Source: Secundilactobacillus folii | GTDB lineage: Bacteria; Bacillota; Bacilli; Lactobacillales; Lactobacillaceae | Assembly (NCBI RefSeq): GCF_009720675.1 | Contig: NZ_WNJO01000015.1 | Location: 1-47,183, forward strand | Length of the DNA: 47,183 nucleotides | Direction: 5' to 3' | Part shown: piece by piece, positions 16,770-25,018 of the stretch | Layout: each line of letters starts with the position of its first letter | How positions within the stretch are numbered: the stretch's first letter is position 1 | Program-made: the position numbers and the translations under genes | Notes under the pieces: model-generated | What the model saw: the letters and a program-made list of their open reading frames with translations, nothing else | Database searches by the model: none | Told to the model about the DNA's origin: nothing

Positions 16770-17540
16770 TTATTTAATTAAATTAAAGTGCTTCAAACCG
16801 TTAACGATCCCATTATTCATGTTGGTAGTCGTTACGTAAGCGGCCTTCTTCTTAGCCAGTTCATGGCCGTTGCCCATCGCAATTGGCGTGTCCACCATCT
16901 CAAACATCTGCAGATCATTGAGCTGATCACCAAACGCATAGGTTGGAATATGTTCTAGGTGAGCAGATTCCAGTAAGATCTTAATGCCCGTTCGTTTAGA
17001 AATACCGTAGTTCATGGTATCCAGTGCTCGCGGATTATTTCGAACCAGCGACAAGACGCCGTCAAAACGCTTTTGGTAGGCTTCTTCTTTATCGGCATTA
17101 AAGACGTTCATAAAGTTGATTGCCTCTTTGTGATAAAAATCTGGATCAACTTTGGCATCCAGCCGCAACAGTTTGAAGTTTTCACGAGTGGCGTCATTCG
17201 CCTGATTCAGCCGGAAACCCTTATTATTGAAATAACCGACCGGGTCTCCCTGTTTGTTGGCGTAGTTGGTAAAGTCTTCGATAACTGACGTGGGAATGAC
17301 TTCTTGGTGCAGTTTCTTTCCTTTGTACTGCACGTAGCTGCCGTTCGCACTGACAATCGAATCGATACCCGTCTCATCCAGTACGTATTGAACTTCAAAA
17401 ATATTTCGGCCGGTGGAAACGACAGATAAAATGTTGTGCTGTGACATCTGTTTGATTGCTTCGATGCTAGAAGGCAGTACATTCTTCTGGTCATCGAACA
17501 GCGTCCCATCCAAGTCAAAAAAAACAATTGCATCATACAT
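16770..17540 (-). CDS. Cof-type HAD family sugar phosphatase
   Basis: The 256-residue cytosolic protein is a class IIB HAD hydrolase of the Cof group. Motif I is FFDLDGTLFDD with the nucleophile and acid aspartates, motif II VVSTGRN, motif III a lysine near LLESAHLEHI, and motif IV FGDQLNDLQMFE, followed by AMGNGHELAKKKAAYVTTTNMNNGI, typical for Cof proteins. Members dephosphorylate sugar phosphates, flavin or pyridoxal phosphates; substrates cannot be told from sequence. I prefer the ATG at 17540; AAGGAG lies about 11 bases upstream and directly abuts the GTG at 17552. It is a single gene, divergent from the deoxynucleoside kinase. Confidence 0.88.
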   Translation of the reverse strand: MYDAIVFFDLDGTLFDDQKNVLPSSIEAIKQMSQHNILSVVSTGRNIFEVQYVLDETGIDSIVSANGSYVQYKGKKLHQEVIPTSVIEDFTNYANKQGDPVGYFNNKGFRLNQANDATRENFKLLRLDAKVDPDFYHKEAINFMNVFNADKEEAYQKRFDGVLSLVRNNPRALDTMNYGISKRTGIKILLESAHLEHIPTYAFGDQLNDLQMFEMVDTPIAMGNGHELAKKKAAYVTTTNMNNGIVNGLKHFNLIK

Positions 17541-17552
17541 ATGGCTACACAC

Positions 17553-17935
17553 TCCTTACCCTTTTGAACACATTATACTACTTGTTATTTTTTTGCTGGG
17601 AAATGAAGGCTTACTGGTCGCCAAATTCTGGGAATTGACAGGTAAAAGACAGCTTTTCCGAAGTTACTTTTTTTTAGAGCGATCCACTTGAAAACCAATT
17701 TTTATGACTTTCTTTGGCGTTCCCGAGTAAGTTCTAAAATAAATTCTCCTACCCAAAAGGTCGCTTTTAGCATCAACGAGGGTATCCAAAGGTTTCTCTG
17801 CGTCCAACTACCACTAAACGAGGCCTGTGAACGGCGACCAAGTGGATATTCACATCGGGTTAACCCCTTCACGACAATGTTTAAAGCCATTTCTAAATTA
17901 TTTTGTGAAAGAACATGTAGTATAGGTTCAAACTG
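17553..17935. other. Gene-free divergent region with long-range pairing, possible structured RNA
   Basis: This stretch between two divergent genes has no convincing gene: the frame open from 17688 into the kinase lacks a ribosome binding site and family similarity. ATCCACTTG (17682-17690) is perfectly complementary to CAAGTGGAT (17839-17847), which would close a 166-base domain, and CGTTC/GAACG just inside can also pair, leaving a large asymmetric bubble. The size and outline recall 6S-like RNAs, but I cannot show a promoter or terminator for it, and I cannot tell the strand. Confidence 0.35.
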
Positions 17936-17944
17936 TGGTACACT
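17936..17944 (+). promoter_or_regulatory. Extended -10 of the deoxynucleoside kinase gene
   Basis: TGGTACACT is an extended -10 element (TG-N-TACACT) 35 bases before the start codon; no good -35 is visible. Confidence 0.45.
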
Positions 17945-17978
17945 ATATGTTGCATATTTCAATAAAAGAGGGGCTATT

Positions 17979-18632
17979 ATGGTGATTATTACAGCCGGAA
18001 TGATTGGTGTCGGGAAAACAACTTTAACGGGAATGCTTGCAGACCACTTAGGGACGAAAGCATTTTTTGAGCCCGTGGGCGATAACCCGGTACTGCCGTT
18101 ATATTACTCAGATCCAAAGCAGTACGGCTTTTTGCTGCAGATTTACTTCTTGAACAAACGTTTTGCGATGATCAAGAAGGCCTTGTCCGATGATAACAAC
18201 ATCTTGGACCGCTCAATTTACGAAGACGCCTTGTTTACCAAGGAAAACAACGCCGAGGGTAATATTACGGATACCGAGTTATCAGTTTATCTGAAGCTGC
18301 TTGACAACATGATGAACGAACTTAATTCGCTACCTAAAAAAGCACCGGACTTGCTCGTTTACGCTGACAGTGACTTCGATACGATTCTGTATCGCATCAA
18401 GAAGCGCGGTCGCGACTACGAACAAGTTGACAGCCACCCTGAACTGGAATCTTACTACTACAAGATGTGGTCTGCCTACCAGAAATGGTTCGAGGACTTT
18501 GACGTCAGTCCAAAGATCAAGATCAATTTACAAAAGTATAATTTGGAAGATCCCAAAAATGTTCAAATCGTTCTTGCTCAAGTCGATGAAGCTTTGAGCA
18601 AGATCCGGACGAAAGATTCAGTGGCAATGTAA
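17979..18632 (+). CDS. Deoxynucleoside kinase
   Basis: This enzyme salvages deoxynucleosides by ATP-dependent 5'-phosphorylation in the cytosol; lactobacilli use deoxyadenosine/deoxyguanosine/deoxycytidine kinases of this family. The 217-residue protein has the P-loop GMIGVGKTT at residues 7-15, the LDRSIYEDALF motif with the DRS triad, and the lid RIKKRGRDYEQ, in the right order. Lactobacillus often has two adjacent paralogues; only one is here. The start at 17979 follows GAGGGG; the frame is open far upstream but not coding. A strong hairpin follows. Specificity (dA, dG or dC) is not decidable by eye. Confidence 0.93.
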   Translation: MVIITAGMIGVGKTTLTGMLADHLGTKAFFEPVGDNPVLPLYYSDPKQYGFLLQIYFLNKRFAMIKKALSDDNNILDRSIYEDALFTKENNAEGNITDTELSVYLKLLDNMMNELNSLPKKAPDLLVYADSDFDTILYRIKKRGRDYEQVDSHPELESYYYKMWSAYQKWFEDFDVSPKIKINLQKYNLEDPKNVQIVLAQVDEALSKIRTKDSVAM

Positions 18633-18641
18633 TTTAGACAA

Positions 18642-18679
18642 AAAAAGACTTAGCGGCCATCGAGCTGCTAAGTCTTTTT
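18642..18679. terminator. Bidirectional terminator between kinase and usp
   Basis: AAAAGACTTAGCGGC-like left arm (18642-18656) pairs with GCTGCTAAGTCTTTT (18665-18679). A-run and T-run on the two sides allow termination in both directions. Confidence 0.85.
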
Positions 18680-18696
18680 AAGTTTAACCGCCACGC

Positions 18697-19182
18697 CTAA
18701 CCCGTTTCGTTCGTACTATCCGTTCGTACAATGATCACGTCAATTTGCGCGTTAGCAACCACATAGCTGGCGTTGGAACCCATTAACATCCGTGAGACCG
18801 CATTCGAACCAGTGGCACCCAAAATAATTAAGTCTGCTTTGAACAGCGATGGCAAATTTTTTGCCAGCTCTAGCTTAGGATTACCAAACGTCACGTGCAT
18901 TTCCACCCGGGGAACGCCAGCTTTAATTGCCAGGTCATGGTAGCTGGCGACGCGACGTTCCATTTTTGATTTCACTTCGTCCAGCACTTCTTGATCCAAG
19001 GCGCCGAAACCAAACTGCGCCTGACCAACGCCAATCAACTTTCCTAAGTCAAGCACGCTAACAATGAACAAGGCCGCTTGGTTTCGCTGTGCAACAGCAA
19101 TTGCCTTTTCCAGTGCCAGACGCGCCTGCTTTGAACCATCAACGCCAACAATAATACGCTGGTAATGACTAAGCTCTACCAT
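18697..19182 (-). CDS. Universal stress protein, UspA family
   Basis: The 161-residue cytosolic protein has the UspA alpha/beta fold with the ATP-binding signature GATGSNAVSRMLMGSNASYVV (the G-2x-G-9x-G-S/N pattern) and GVDGSKQARLALEKA at the start. ATP-binding Usps are made under starvation, acid or oxidative stress and modulate partner proteins. GGAGG at 19192-19196 fixes the ATG at 19182. Only 14 bases separate it from the pepV stop, so the two genes form one leftward operon. Confidence 0.93.
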   Translation of the reverse strand: MVELSHYQRIIVGVDGSKQARLALEKAIAVAQRNQAALFIVSVLDLGKLIGVGQAQFGFGALDQEVLDEVKSKMERRVASYHDLAIKAGVPRVEMHVTFGNPKLELAKNLPSLFKADLIILGATGSNAVSRMLMGSNASYVVANAQIDVIIVRTDSTNETG

Positions 19183-19196
19183 TGCCACCACCCTCC

Positions 19197-20612
19197 TTAA
19201 TCGGTTAATTCGTTTGCCAGTGCCTCGATGGAACGCCCATAAATGGCCATGGCCATCATTAAGTCAGAAATCGGCTGGAATTCATCTACTTGATGCATCG
19301 TGTCCGGCGTGTGGTCTTGAAACAACGCACCAAAGGCCACACCACGCTTCATTAGACGACCATATGTGCCTCCACCAACGACCTCAGGCTGAGCATCCTT
19401 CTTGCCACTGATTTCTTTATAGGCGTCCATTAGTGTCGTCACAATCGGGTCTTTCGGGTCAACGTAATGCGGTACCATTTCCCGACCCTTACTCAATTCA
19501 AAGTGATTCTGGTCAGCCACTGCCGTCAATTTTGTCTGCAGATCATCAGCCGTCATGCCCTTTGGATACCTGAAGTTCAAAACGATCTTACCAGGTTTCC
19601 CAGCATCAAAAGCCATCACCCCAATATTCATGGTCAAATCACCCATAATCTCATCGGTGAAAGCCAGGCCCAGTTTGTGCACACGTGAATCATCATGTAA
19701 ATCACCACCGACCAGCATTAAGAATTTCAGCGCATCCCCACCAAAATTGAGGTCCTTTAAAAATGACGCCAAGTAAGTCCCAGCGTTGATACCGTTTTTA
19801 GGCTCCATTCCGTGCGCTGCCTTGCCAATCACGTGGAGGTGCACGCCATCTTTGTCGATATGAACGTCACCAGTAACGGGAGCCGTATCGAGAAATGCGG
19901 TAAAATCGCTCACAAACTGCTCATTGTCATCGGTTTCAACGATTGCTTCAGCATCACGAGGAACCATATTCTCCCGTAAGCCGGCCGCAAAATGGGTCAG
20001 GGTGAACTGACCGCCATTTTCTCCCGGCGTGGTCAACGTAAAGGTGACATTTCCCTTCTCACCATTGATCAAGGGAAACTCAGCGTCGGGAGAAAAACCC
20101 ATGGTTGGTTCGGGCTGGGTCTTAAAATAGTGCGTCATGCCTGTCCAATTGCTTTCCTCATCCGTGCCAAGAATAAAGCGAATCTTCTTATTGAGCTTAA
20201 TCCCATTTTCCTTGAGAATCTTCAACCCATAATAGCAGGCGAGTGCTGGACCCTTATCGTCCGAAGTACCACGGCCGTATAAATTGCCGTCCTTTTCGGT
20301 CAGCTTAAACGGTTCAGTCGCCCAGCCTTCGCCGGCAGGCATAACGTCCACATGAGCAAGAATGGCAACGGTCTCGTCTCCTTCGCCATACTCGACATAA
20401 CCCGCCAAATTGTCCAAGTTAGTCGTTTTAAAACCGTCTCGGTCAGCCATTTTTAAGAAGGCCTGCAAGGCATTTGCCGGACCAGGTCCTAAGGGTGCGT
20501 CCTCGGTTGCTTTTGCGTCATCACGAACACTTTGAATCGCAATGAGGTTGGATAAATCTTTTAAATACGCTGCCTGATGTTCTTGGGCAGCAGCTTTCCA
20601 ATCAATTGACAT
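19197..20612 (-). CDS. pepV: Dipeptidase PepV
   Basis: PepV is a monomeric dinuclear-zinc peptidase (M20 family) that cuts many dipeptides in the cytosol, finishing the breakdown of imported peptides. The 471-residue protein shows the metal and catalytic residues in order: AHVDVMPAGEGW (His and catalytic Asp), GRGTSDDKGP (bridging Asp), GTDEESNWTG (Glu pair), FSPDAEFPLI (Asp) and the C-terminal HTPDTMHQVDEF (His). GGAGG 9 bases upstream supports the ATG at 20612. It is followed by a Usp gene in the same operon. An extended -10 (TGCTAGAAT, minus strand, at 20648-20656) is the likely promoter. Confidence 0.95.
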   Translation of the reverse strand: MSIDWKAAAQEHQAAYLKDLSNLIAIQSVRDDAKATEDAPLGPGPANALQAFLKMADRDGFKTTNLDNLAGYVEYGEGDETVAILAHVDVMPAGEGWATEPFKLTEKDGNLYGRGTSDDKGPALACYYGLKILKENGIKLNKKIRFILGTDEESNWTGMTHYFKTQPEPTMGFSPDAEFPLINGEKGNVTFTLTTPGENGGQFTLTHFAAGLRENMVPRDAEAIVETDDNEQFVSDFTAFLDTAPVTGDVHIDKDGVHLHVIGKAAHGMEPKNGINAGTYLASFLKDLNFGGDALKFLMLVGGDLHDDSRVHKLGLAFTDEIMGDLTMNIGVMAFDAGKPGKIVLNFRYPKGMTADDLQTKLTAVADQNHFELSKGREMVPHYVDPKDPIVTTLMDAYKEISGKKDAQPEVVGGGTYGRLMKRGVAFGALFQDHTPDTMHQVDEFQPISDLMMAMAIYGRSIEALANELTD

Positions 20613-20823
20613 AAATGATGTCCTCCAATATTGAGTTCTCATAGTTCATTCTAGCATATTCTCTATGGTGTGCGTGAGGTAAACGGTTGTTGTTTAGTGT
20701 CTGTATACGGTTATTTAACAGCGTTCAAATTTGGTTGAGCTCTCAGCCTGAATTGGTCAGCCATTCACCGCTCACCAACCCTGTTTATTCATGGCCTCAG
20801 AAGCACTACCGGTAATTCAATGT

Positions 20824-20831
20824 GCTATACT
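20824..20831 (+). promoter_or_regulatory. -10 element of nnrD
   Basis: GCTATACT with a preceding TG forms an extended -10 (TG-C-TATACT) 35 bases before the GTG start; the -35 is weak. Confidence 0.5.
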
Positions 20832-20865
20832 CAAAATAAGAACACTAGACAGGAAGGCGATTATC

Positions 20866-21690
20866 GTGCAAACACTTACAGATGAAATTCTTTCGCAGAC
20901 AATTCGAATTCGGCCAAAAGAAAGCCACAAGGGTACCTATGGGCGGGTCTGCTTAGTCGGTGGAAACGATCACTTTGGCGGCGCAATTTTGATGGCAACT
21001 GAAGCCAGTGTTTATAGCGGTGCTGGGCTGAACACCACCCTCACCGATCCCAGTAATTTTGTCAGCCTGCACGCTCGAATGCCTGAAGCAATGGTTGCCG
21101 ATTTCACGTCGCAAGCCGAATTAACTGAGTTGGTGGCAGCGGCCAATACCGTTGTAATTGGTCCCGGACTAGGCACGACCACGCAAAGTTTGCACGTGTT
21201 GCAAACGGTATTTAACACCGTGGCACATAACCAAACGCTCATCGTGGACGGCTCGGCAATCACGCTTGTAGCCGATAAAAGTCTTCAGCTCCCCGATGCA
21301 CAGTTGATCTTTACACCACATCAAATGGAATGGCAGCGACTGTCTGGTATTAAAATTGCCGACCAGACGGATGAAGCCAATGAAAAAGTCAGACGGGAAC
21401 TGGGTGGAACGGTCGTTTTGAAATCCCATCAAACTAAAATCTACGCGCCAAATGGCAGTTATCTTAATACGGCCGGCACCCCAGCACAAGCCACGGGCGG
21501 CATGGGTGATACGTTAGCGGGCATGATTGGTGGTTTTACAGCTCAATTTGCTGATCAGACCAACGCTGTCCTTGCTGCAGTCTACGCCCACAGTGCCATT
21601 GCCGATGAGCTGGCCGAGCACCAGTACGTGGTTTTACCAACGCAAATCATTCACCAATTGCCGCAGTTTATGCATGATCATCAGGCCTAA
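20866..21690 (+). CDS. nnrD: ADP-dependent NAD(P)H-hydrate dehydratase
   Basis: NnrD repairs hydrated NAD(P)H, a damaged form of the coenzyme, by dehydrating the S epimer at the cost of ADP (YjeF C-terminal/CARKD domain, ribokinase-like fold). The 274-residue protein has HKGTYGRVCLVGG near the start, VIGPGLGTT, FTPHQMEW and GGMGDTLAGMIGGF, the signatures of the family. It is the single-domain form; the epimerase NnrE is not fused and not in this window. I chose the GTG at 20866, with AGGAAGG at 20851-20857; the frame is open from 20791 without a site. It ends before a large hairpin. Confidence 0.92.
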   Translation: MQTLTDEILSQTIRIRPKESHKGTYGRVCLVGGNDHFGGAILMATEASVYSGAGLNTTLTDPSNFVSLHARMPEAMVADFTSQAELTELVAAANTVVIGPGLGTTTQSLHVLQTVFNTVAHNQTLIVDGSAITLVADKSLQLPDAQLIFTPHQMEWQRLSGIKIADQTDEANEKVRRELGGTVVLKSHQTKIYAPNGSYLNTAGTPAQATGGMGDTLAGMIGGFTAQFADQTNAVLAAVYAHSAIADELAEHQYVVLPTQIIHQLPQFMHDHQA

Positions 21691-21830
21691 CATTTTAAAA
21701 AAACTGGTTTTCACAAAATGGTTTAGCAATAATGTGATGAGTTCCTTGACGTCATAATCAATCTTAGTGTTCAATCATCTCAAGACCATTATCCTGCGTC
21801 GCCGTGTGTCATCATTCAAATTCCGGTGTA

Positions 21831-21884
21831 TAACACTAAAAAAGAAAATCTCTTGATTGTCGAGGATTTTCTTTTTTAGTGTTA
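21831..21884. terminator. Perfect 20-pair bidirectional terminator
   Basis: Bases 21831-21850 pair without mismatch with 21865-21884 around a 14-base loop. The stem is nearly all A/T with A-run and T-run inside the arms, so it can end transcripts from nnrD and from the flippase gene. Confidence 0.8.
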
Positions 21885-21933
21885 TAATTCTAGAATTTAA
21901 ATCAGTTTTGTCACATAGTCTTTTATTTTGTCA

Positions 21934-23598
21934 TTACTTAATTCTTAACAGTTGCCGCAAGCGCTGTGTTCGGTCACCAAGTACAGTGTCAGCTAGGCGC
22001 GTATGCAAAACTAGATAGACGTACAAATACCCGGCAACCACTACTGCAATGGTAACCACAAAAAGGCTGATTACCTTGGTATCCACAACGGCAAAATGTT
22101 TGAAGACCCAACTGCTGACTTTGACCATTAAAAAGGCCACCGCACACATGATTAAAGAAAAGCTGAGAATACCATTAGTCTTCTTAGCGATGCCTTCAAA
22201 ATCAACACCGAATTCCCCATTCAACCAGCGAATAATCAAGTAATTGACCACTAAGAAGCCAACCGTTGTTGCCACTAATGGTCCAAAAACGCCTAAATAG
22301 TGGATACATGGCCACTGTAACAAAAGCTTAACGATGGTACCTACCGCGAAATAGCGAACGGCTCGCTTATTTTGCGAAACCCCCTGCATGATTGCTGACA
22401 TCACACTGAACAGTCCCAGCATAATCGAGACAAACGAAGAAAAGGCCAGAACAGCTGCCGCTAGTTCCTTATGTGAGGTACCATAGAAAAGAATATTCAA
22501 TGGATGAGCGATGGCGGCCATGCCCAAAGCACTTGGAATCATGACGAATTCAAACAGCAAAACAGAATTGGTTAGTTGCTGACTAATATCTTTTTTATCA
22601 TGCCGTGTATAGGCTTCTGAAAGTAATGGCACAACAGTAATTGCCAGCGCTGAAGACAATGAAACCGTAATCATGATCAGTTTATTGGCGTTCACACTGA
22701 ACATGGCGAACAAGTCATTCAGTTGCCATTCGGACGTGATTCCTGTACTGCGCATGAAGTTGAAAAAAGTATATTGATCGATCAGTTGGAAAATAGTAAT
22801 TCCAGCACCTAAAACAATAAATGGCAGCGCCTGTTGTAAAATCTCTTGGTAGAGCTGCTTGGCTGGTACCACAATTTGGTTATTACTGCCGGCACGAAGT
22901 GAATCAAAGGTCGACTTATGCCGTAAATAATACCATAGCAGTGTTAAGGTTCCTGCAATCGCACCGATACACGCCGCAAAGGTTGATTGTGAAACGGCGG
23001 TTATCCAACTGCCATGGAGAACGCGCATAATGATATACGCCGAAGCAAGCATGTAAACCACTCGAGCCAATTGTTCCACAAATTGCGAAATGGCCGAAGG
23101 TGCCATCTGCTGGTAACCTTGAAAAAAGCCCCGTGAAAGACTCATGATAGGAATAATCAAGACTGCCCACGCAAGTGAATGTAACACTGGAATCACTCGC
23201 GGGTCACCGCCGTCAAAAAGCGGTGCGCCAAAGAAAAGTAGCCCAGCACAAATTATCCCAGTCAAGGCGGCTAGGACGAAACCATGCTTATATAGCCGAA
23301 ACCCCACGCCATATTCGTTCATGGTATTATAGTGAGCCACCTGTTTAGCGATGGCAGATGGAATCCCTGCAATGGCAGCAATCAGGAAGAAACTGTAAAT
23401 ATTGTAGCCCTTCCCATACAGCGCATTACCTTGGAAGAAGTAGCTGCCAAACCAAATTCCCCAAGGGATAATGTAAATGGCACCTAAGATGCGTGAAAAG
23501 ATGCTACCGGCAGTCATCCAGGCTGAGCCCTTCACCATTTGTTCCTTTGAATCTGGGACGGTTGCCGTTCCCTTATCGCGATTTGACGCTTCAGTCAT
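21934..23598 (-). CDS. MurJ-type (YtgP) polysaccharide/lipid II flippase
   Basis: This 554-residue membrane protein of the MOP superfamily has about 14 helices and the N-terminal pattern KGSAWMTAGSIFSRILGAIYIIPW, typical of the Bacillus YtgP/SpoVB branch, where YtgP acts as MurJ. Members move undecaprenyl-linked precursors, such as lipid II for the cell wall, across the membrane. The length and full set of helices are normal. No polysaccharide synthesis genes are nearby, which favours the general cell-wall role over capsule export. AGCAGGT lies upstream of the ATG. It is a single gene ended by the 20-pair hairpin. Confidence 0.88.
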   Translation of the reverse strand: MTEASNRDKGTATVPDSKEQMVKGSAWMTAGSIFSRILGAIYIIPWGIWFGSYFFQGNALYGKGYNIYSFFLIAAIAGIPSAIAKQVAHYNTMNEYGVGFRLYKHGFVLAALTGIICAGLLFFGAPLFDGGDPRVIPVLHSLAWAVLIIPIMSLSRGFFQGYQQMAPSAISQFVEQLARVVYMLASAYIIMRVLHGSWITAVSQSTFAACIGAIAGTLTLLWYYLRHKSTFDSLRAGSNNQIVVPAKQLYQEILQQALPFIVLGAGITIFQLIDQYTFFNFMRSTGITSEWQLNDLFAMFSVNANKLIMITVSLSSALAITVVPLLSEAYTRHDKKDISQQLTNSVLLFEFVMIPSALGMAAIAHPLNILFYGTSHKELAAAVLAFSSFVSIMLGLFSVMSAIMQGVSQNKRAVRYFAVGTIVKLLLQWPCIHYLGVFGPLVATTVGFLVVNYLIIRWLNGEFGVDFEGIAKKTNGILSFSLIMCAVAFLMVKVSSWVFKHFAVVDTKVISLFVVTIAVVVAGYLYVYLVLHTRLADTVLGDRTQRLRQLLRIK

Positions 23599-23781
23599 TT
23601 TGTTAACCTGCTTTCATCGTGCATTTTGCAAATTCCATACTATTTTAATATGTTTTAGTGCTTTGAGCAATGGCTTTCTGCAGAAGTTAACCAAACTTCA
23701 CCATTTAAATAACTGGAAACGATTAACACTTCTTTTAATTTTGTCTAAGTTCCCAGTGTTTCCCGCAAATCAACGCCATTT

Positions 23782-23790
23782 TGGTATAAT
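23782..23790 (+). promoter_or_regulatory. Extended -10 of the DUF915 gene
   Basis: TGGTATAAT is a perfect extended -10; transcription would start about 28 bases before the TTG start codon. Confidence 0.65.
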
Positions 23791-23824
23791 ATTATGAGTA
23801 ATTAATGCCACTGGGAGGTCACTT

Positions 23825-24748
23825 TTGAGACAGCTAAAGAAACATCTTATTCCAATCTTATGTGTGCTTCTAACCCTGGTAGGTCTGTTGGGTGGTGCAA
23901 TGATTATTCGACGCCTGCAAGCCAACTATATCCGGCAGAATTACACGACATCAGCAACCCCAACGATCTTCGTCCACGGTTGGACCGGTGATAAACATTC
24001 AGAACAAGAGATGGTTGATGCCGCGCAAAATAGTAAGGTGGCTCGGCACGTGATGTCAATTTCCGTCACACCGACCGGGATCATTAAATTTAAGGGGCAT
24101 TTGACTCAACGTGAGAAGAATCCCATCGTCGAGGTCGTCTTTAAAAATAATCGCGCTGGTGAGGTTCAAGATGCCATGTGGCTCAAGTCAATTATGGCAG
24201 CTTTAAGAGCCAAGTATCACGTAACAGCTTACAACGCAGTTGGGCACTCAATGGGTGCATACGCTTGGGTTTATTACAATCTGATGGTGGGAAATGATGC
24301 TAAGCAGTACCCAGAATTGAAAAAGGCCGTGCTGATTGCCGGTCCATATGATGGCATCATTAATAATCATAAATTAAATCAACCAACGGAATTTCCGTTG
24401 AATAAGCTATGGGATGACAGGCCAAACGCTAATCGTTTGCTACCAAATGGCAAGCCGAAAATTATTCATCCAGAATACCGACTACTGTATCGAATGAGAG
24501 CCAGATTTCCAAAGCAAGCAAGGGTGTTAAACATCTACGGCAATCTTGAAAATGGTACACATTCAGATGGTGTAATTTCGATTCCTTCAGCGAGGTCGCT
24601 GGCCTATCTGATAAGTGGTCGGGTACAGGAATACCGTGATTATCAGGTAAAGGGACCAAACGCTCAGCATAGTCGGCTACACCAACATAATTTCTTCGTG
24701 GACCGAGCGTTAATTAATTTTCTATGGAAGAAAACAAGTGTGCGGTAA
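23825..24748 (+). CDS. DUF915 alpha/beta hydrolase, membrane anchored
   Basis: The 307-residue protein begins with a short basic stretch and one hydrophobic helix (about residues 7-28), so it is anchored or secreted and acts outside the cell. The rest is an alpha/beta hydrolase of the DUF915 type seen in lactobacilli: FVHGWTGD for the oxyanion site, the nucleophile elbow GHSMGAYAW, and a late histidine in SRLHQHNFF. These give a Ser-His-acid esterase/lipase-like triad. The substrate is unknown. The start is a TTG at 23825, supported by GGGAGG at 23813-23818. It is a single gene. Confidence 0.85.
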   Translation: MRQLKKHLIPILCVLLTLVGLLGGAMIIRRLQANYIRQNYTTSATPTIFVHGWTGDKHSEQEMVDAAQNSKVARHVMSISVTPTGIIKFKGHLTQREKNPIVEVVFKNNRAGEVQDAMWLKSIMAALRAKYHVTAYNAVGHSMGAYAWVYYNLMVGNDAKQYPELKKAVLIAGPYDGIINNHKLNQPTEFPLNKLWDDRPNANRLLPNGKPKIIHPEYRLLYRMRARFPKQARVLNIYGNLENGTHSDGVISIPSARSLAYLISGRVQEYRDYQVKGPNAQHSRLHQHNFFVDRALINFLWKKTSVR

Positions 24749-24903
24749 AGTAGTTAAAGGGCCAGGTTTCAGTTGGGGATGAGCAAACGCTTCTTGAATT
24801 TTAAGAAAGCTTCCTCTCCAATTGGTTAGGTCAATTTACGCACCCGCTTAACTATGTATCCGTTAAGGCCGAGAATCTTAGAAATAAATAGTATTACGAA
24901 CCA

Positions 24904-24937
24904 AAAAGGCGTGCTCTTATCAGGTAGCACGCCTTTT
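24904..24937. terminator. Terminator of the purine operon
   Basis: AAAAGGCGTGCT (24904-24915) pairs perfectly with AGCACGCCTTTT (24926-24937). It serves the leftward pur operon and probably the rightward DUF915 gene. The remaining 24749-25018 gap shows nothing else. Confidence 0.85.
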
Positions 24938-25018
24938 ATCTATCTAAAATGAAACGCATAACTAGCAGACCATCTACCCTAATAAATGCAGGGAAAATGG
25001 TAATTGTCAAACCCCAGT

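Noticed and set aside
17688-17978. N-terminal extension of the deoxynucleoside kinase
   Set aside because: The kinase P-loop starts right after the ATG at 17979, which has its own GAGGGG; upstream sequence does not resemble any protein.
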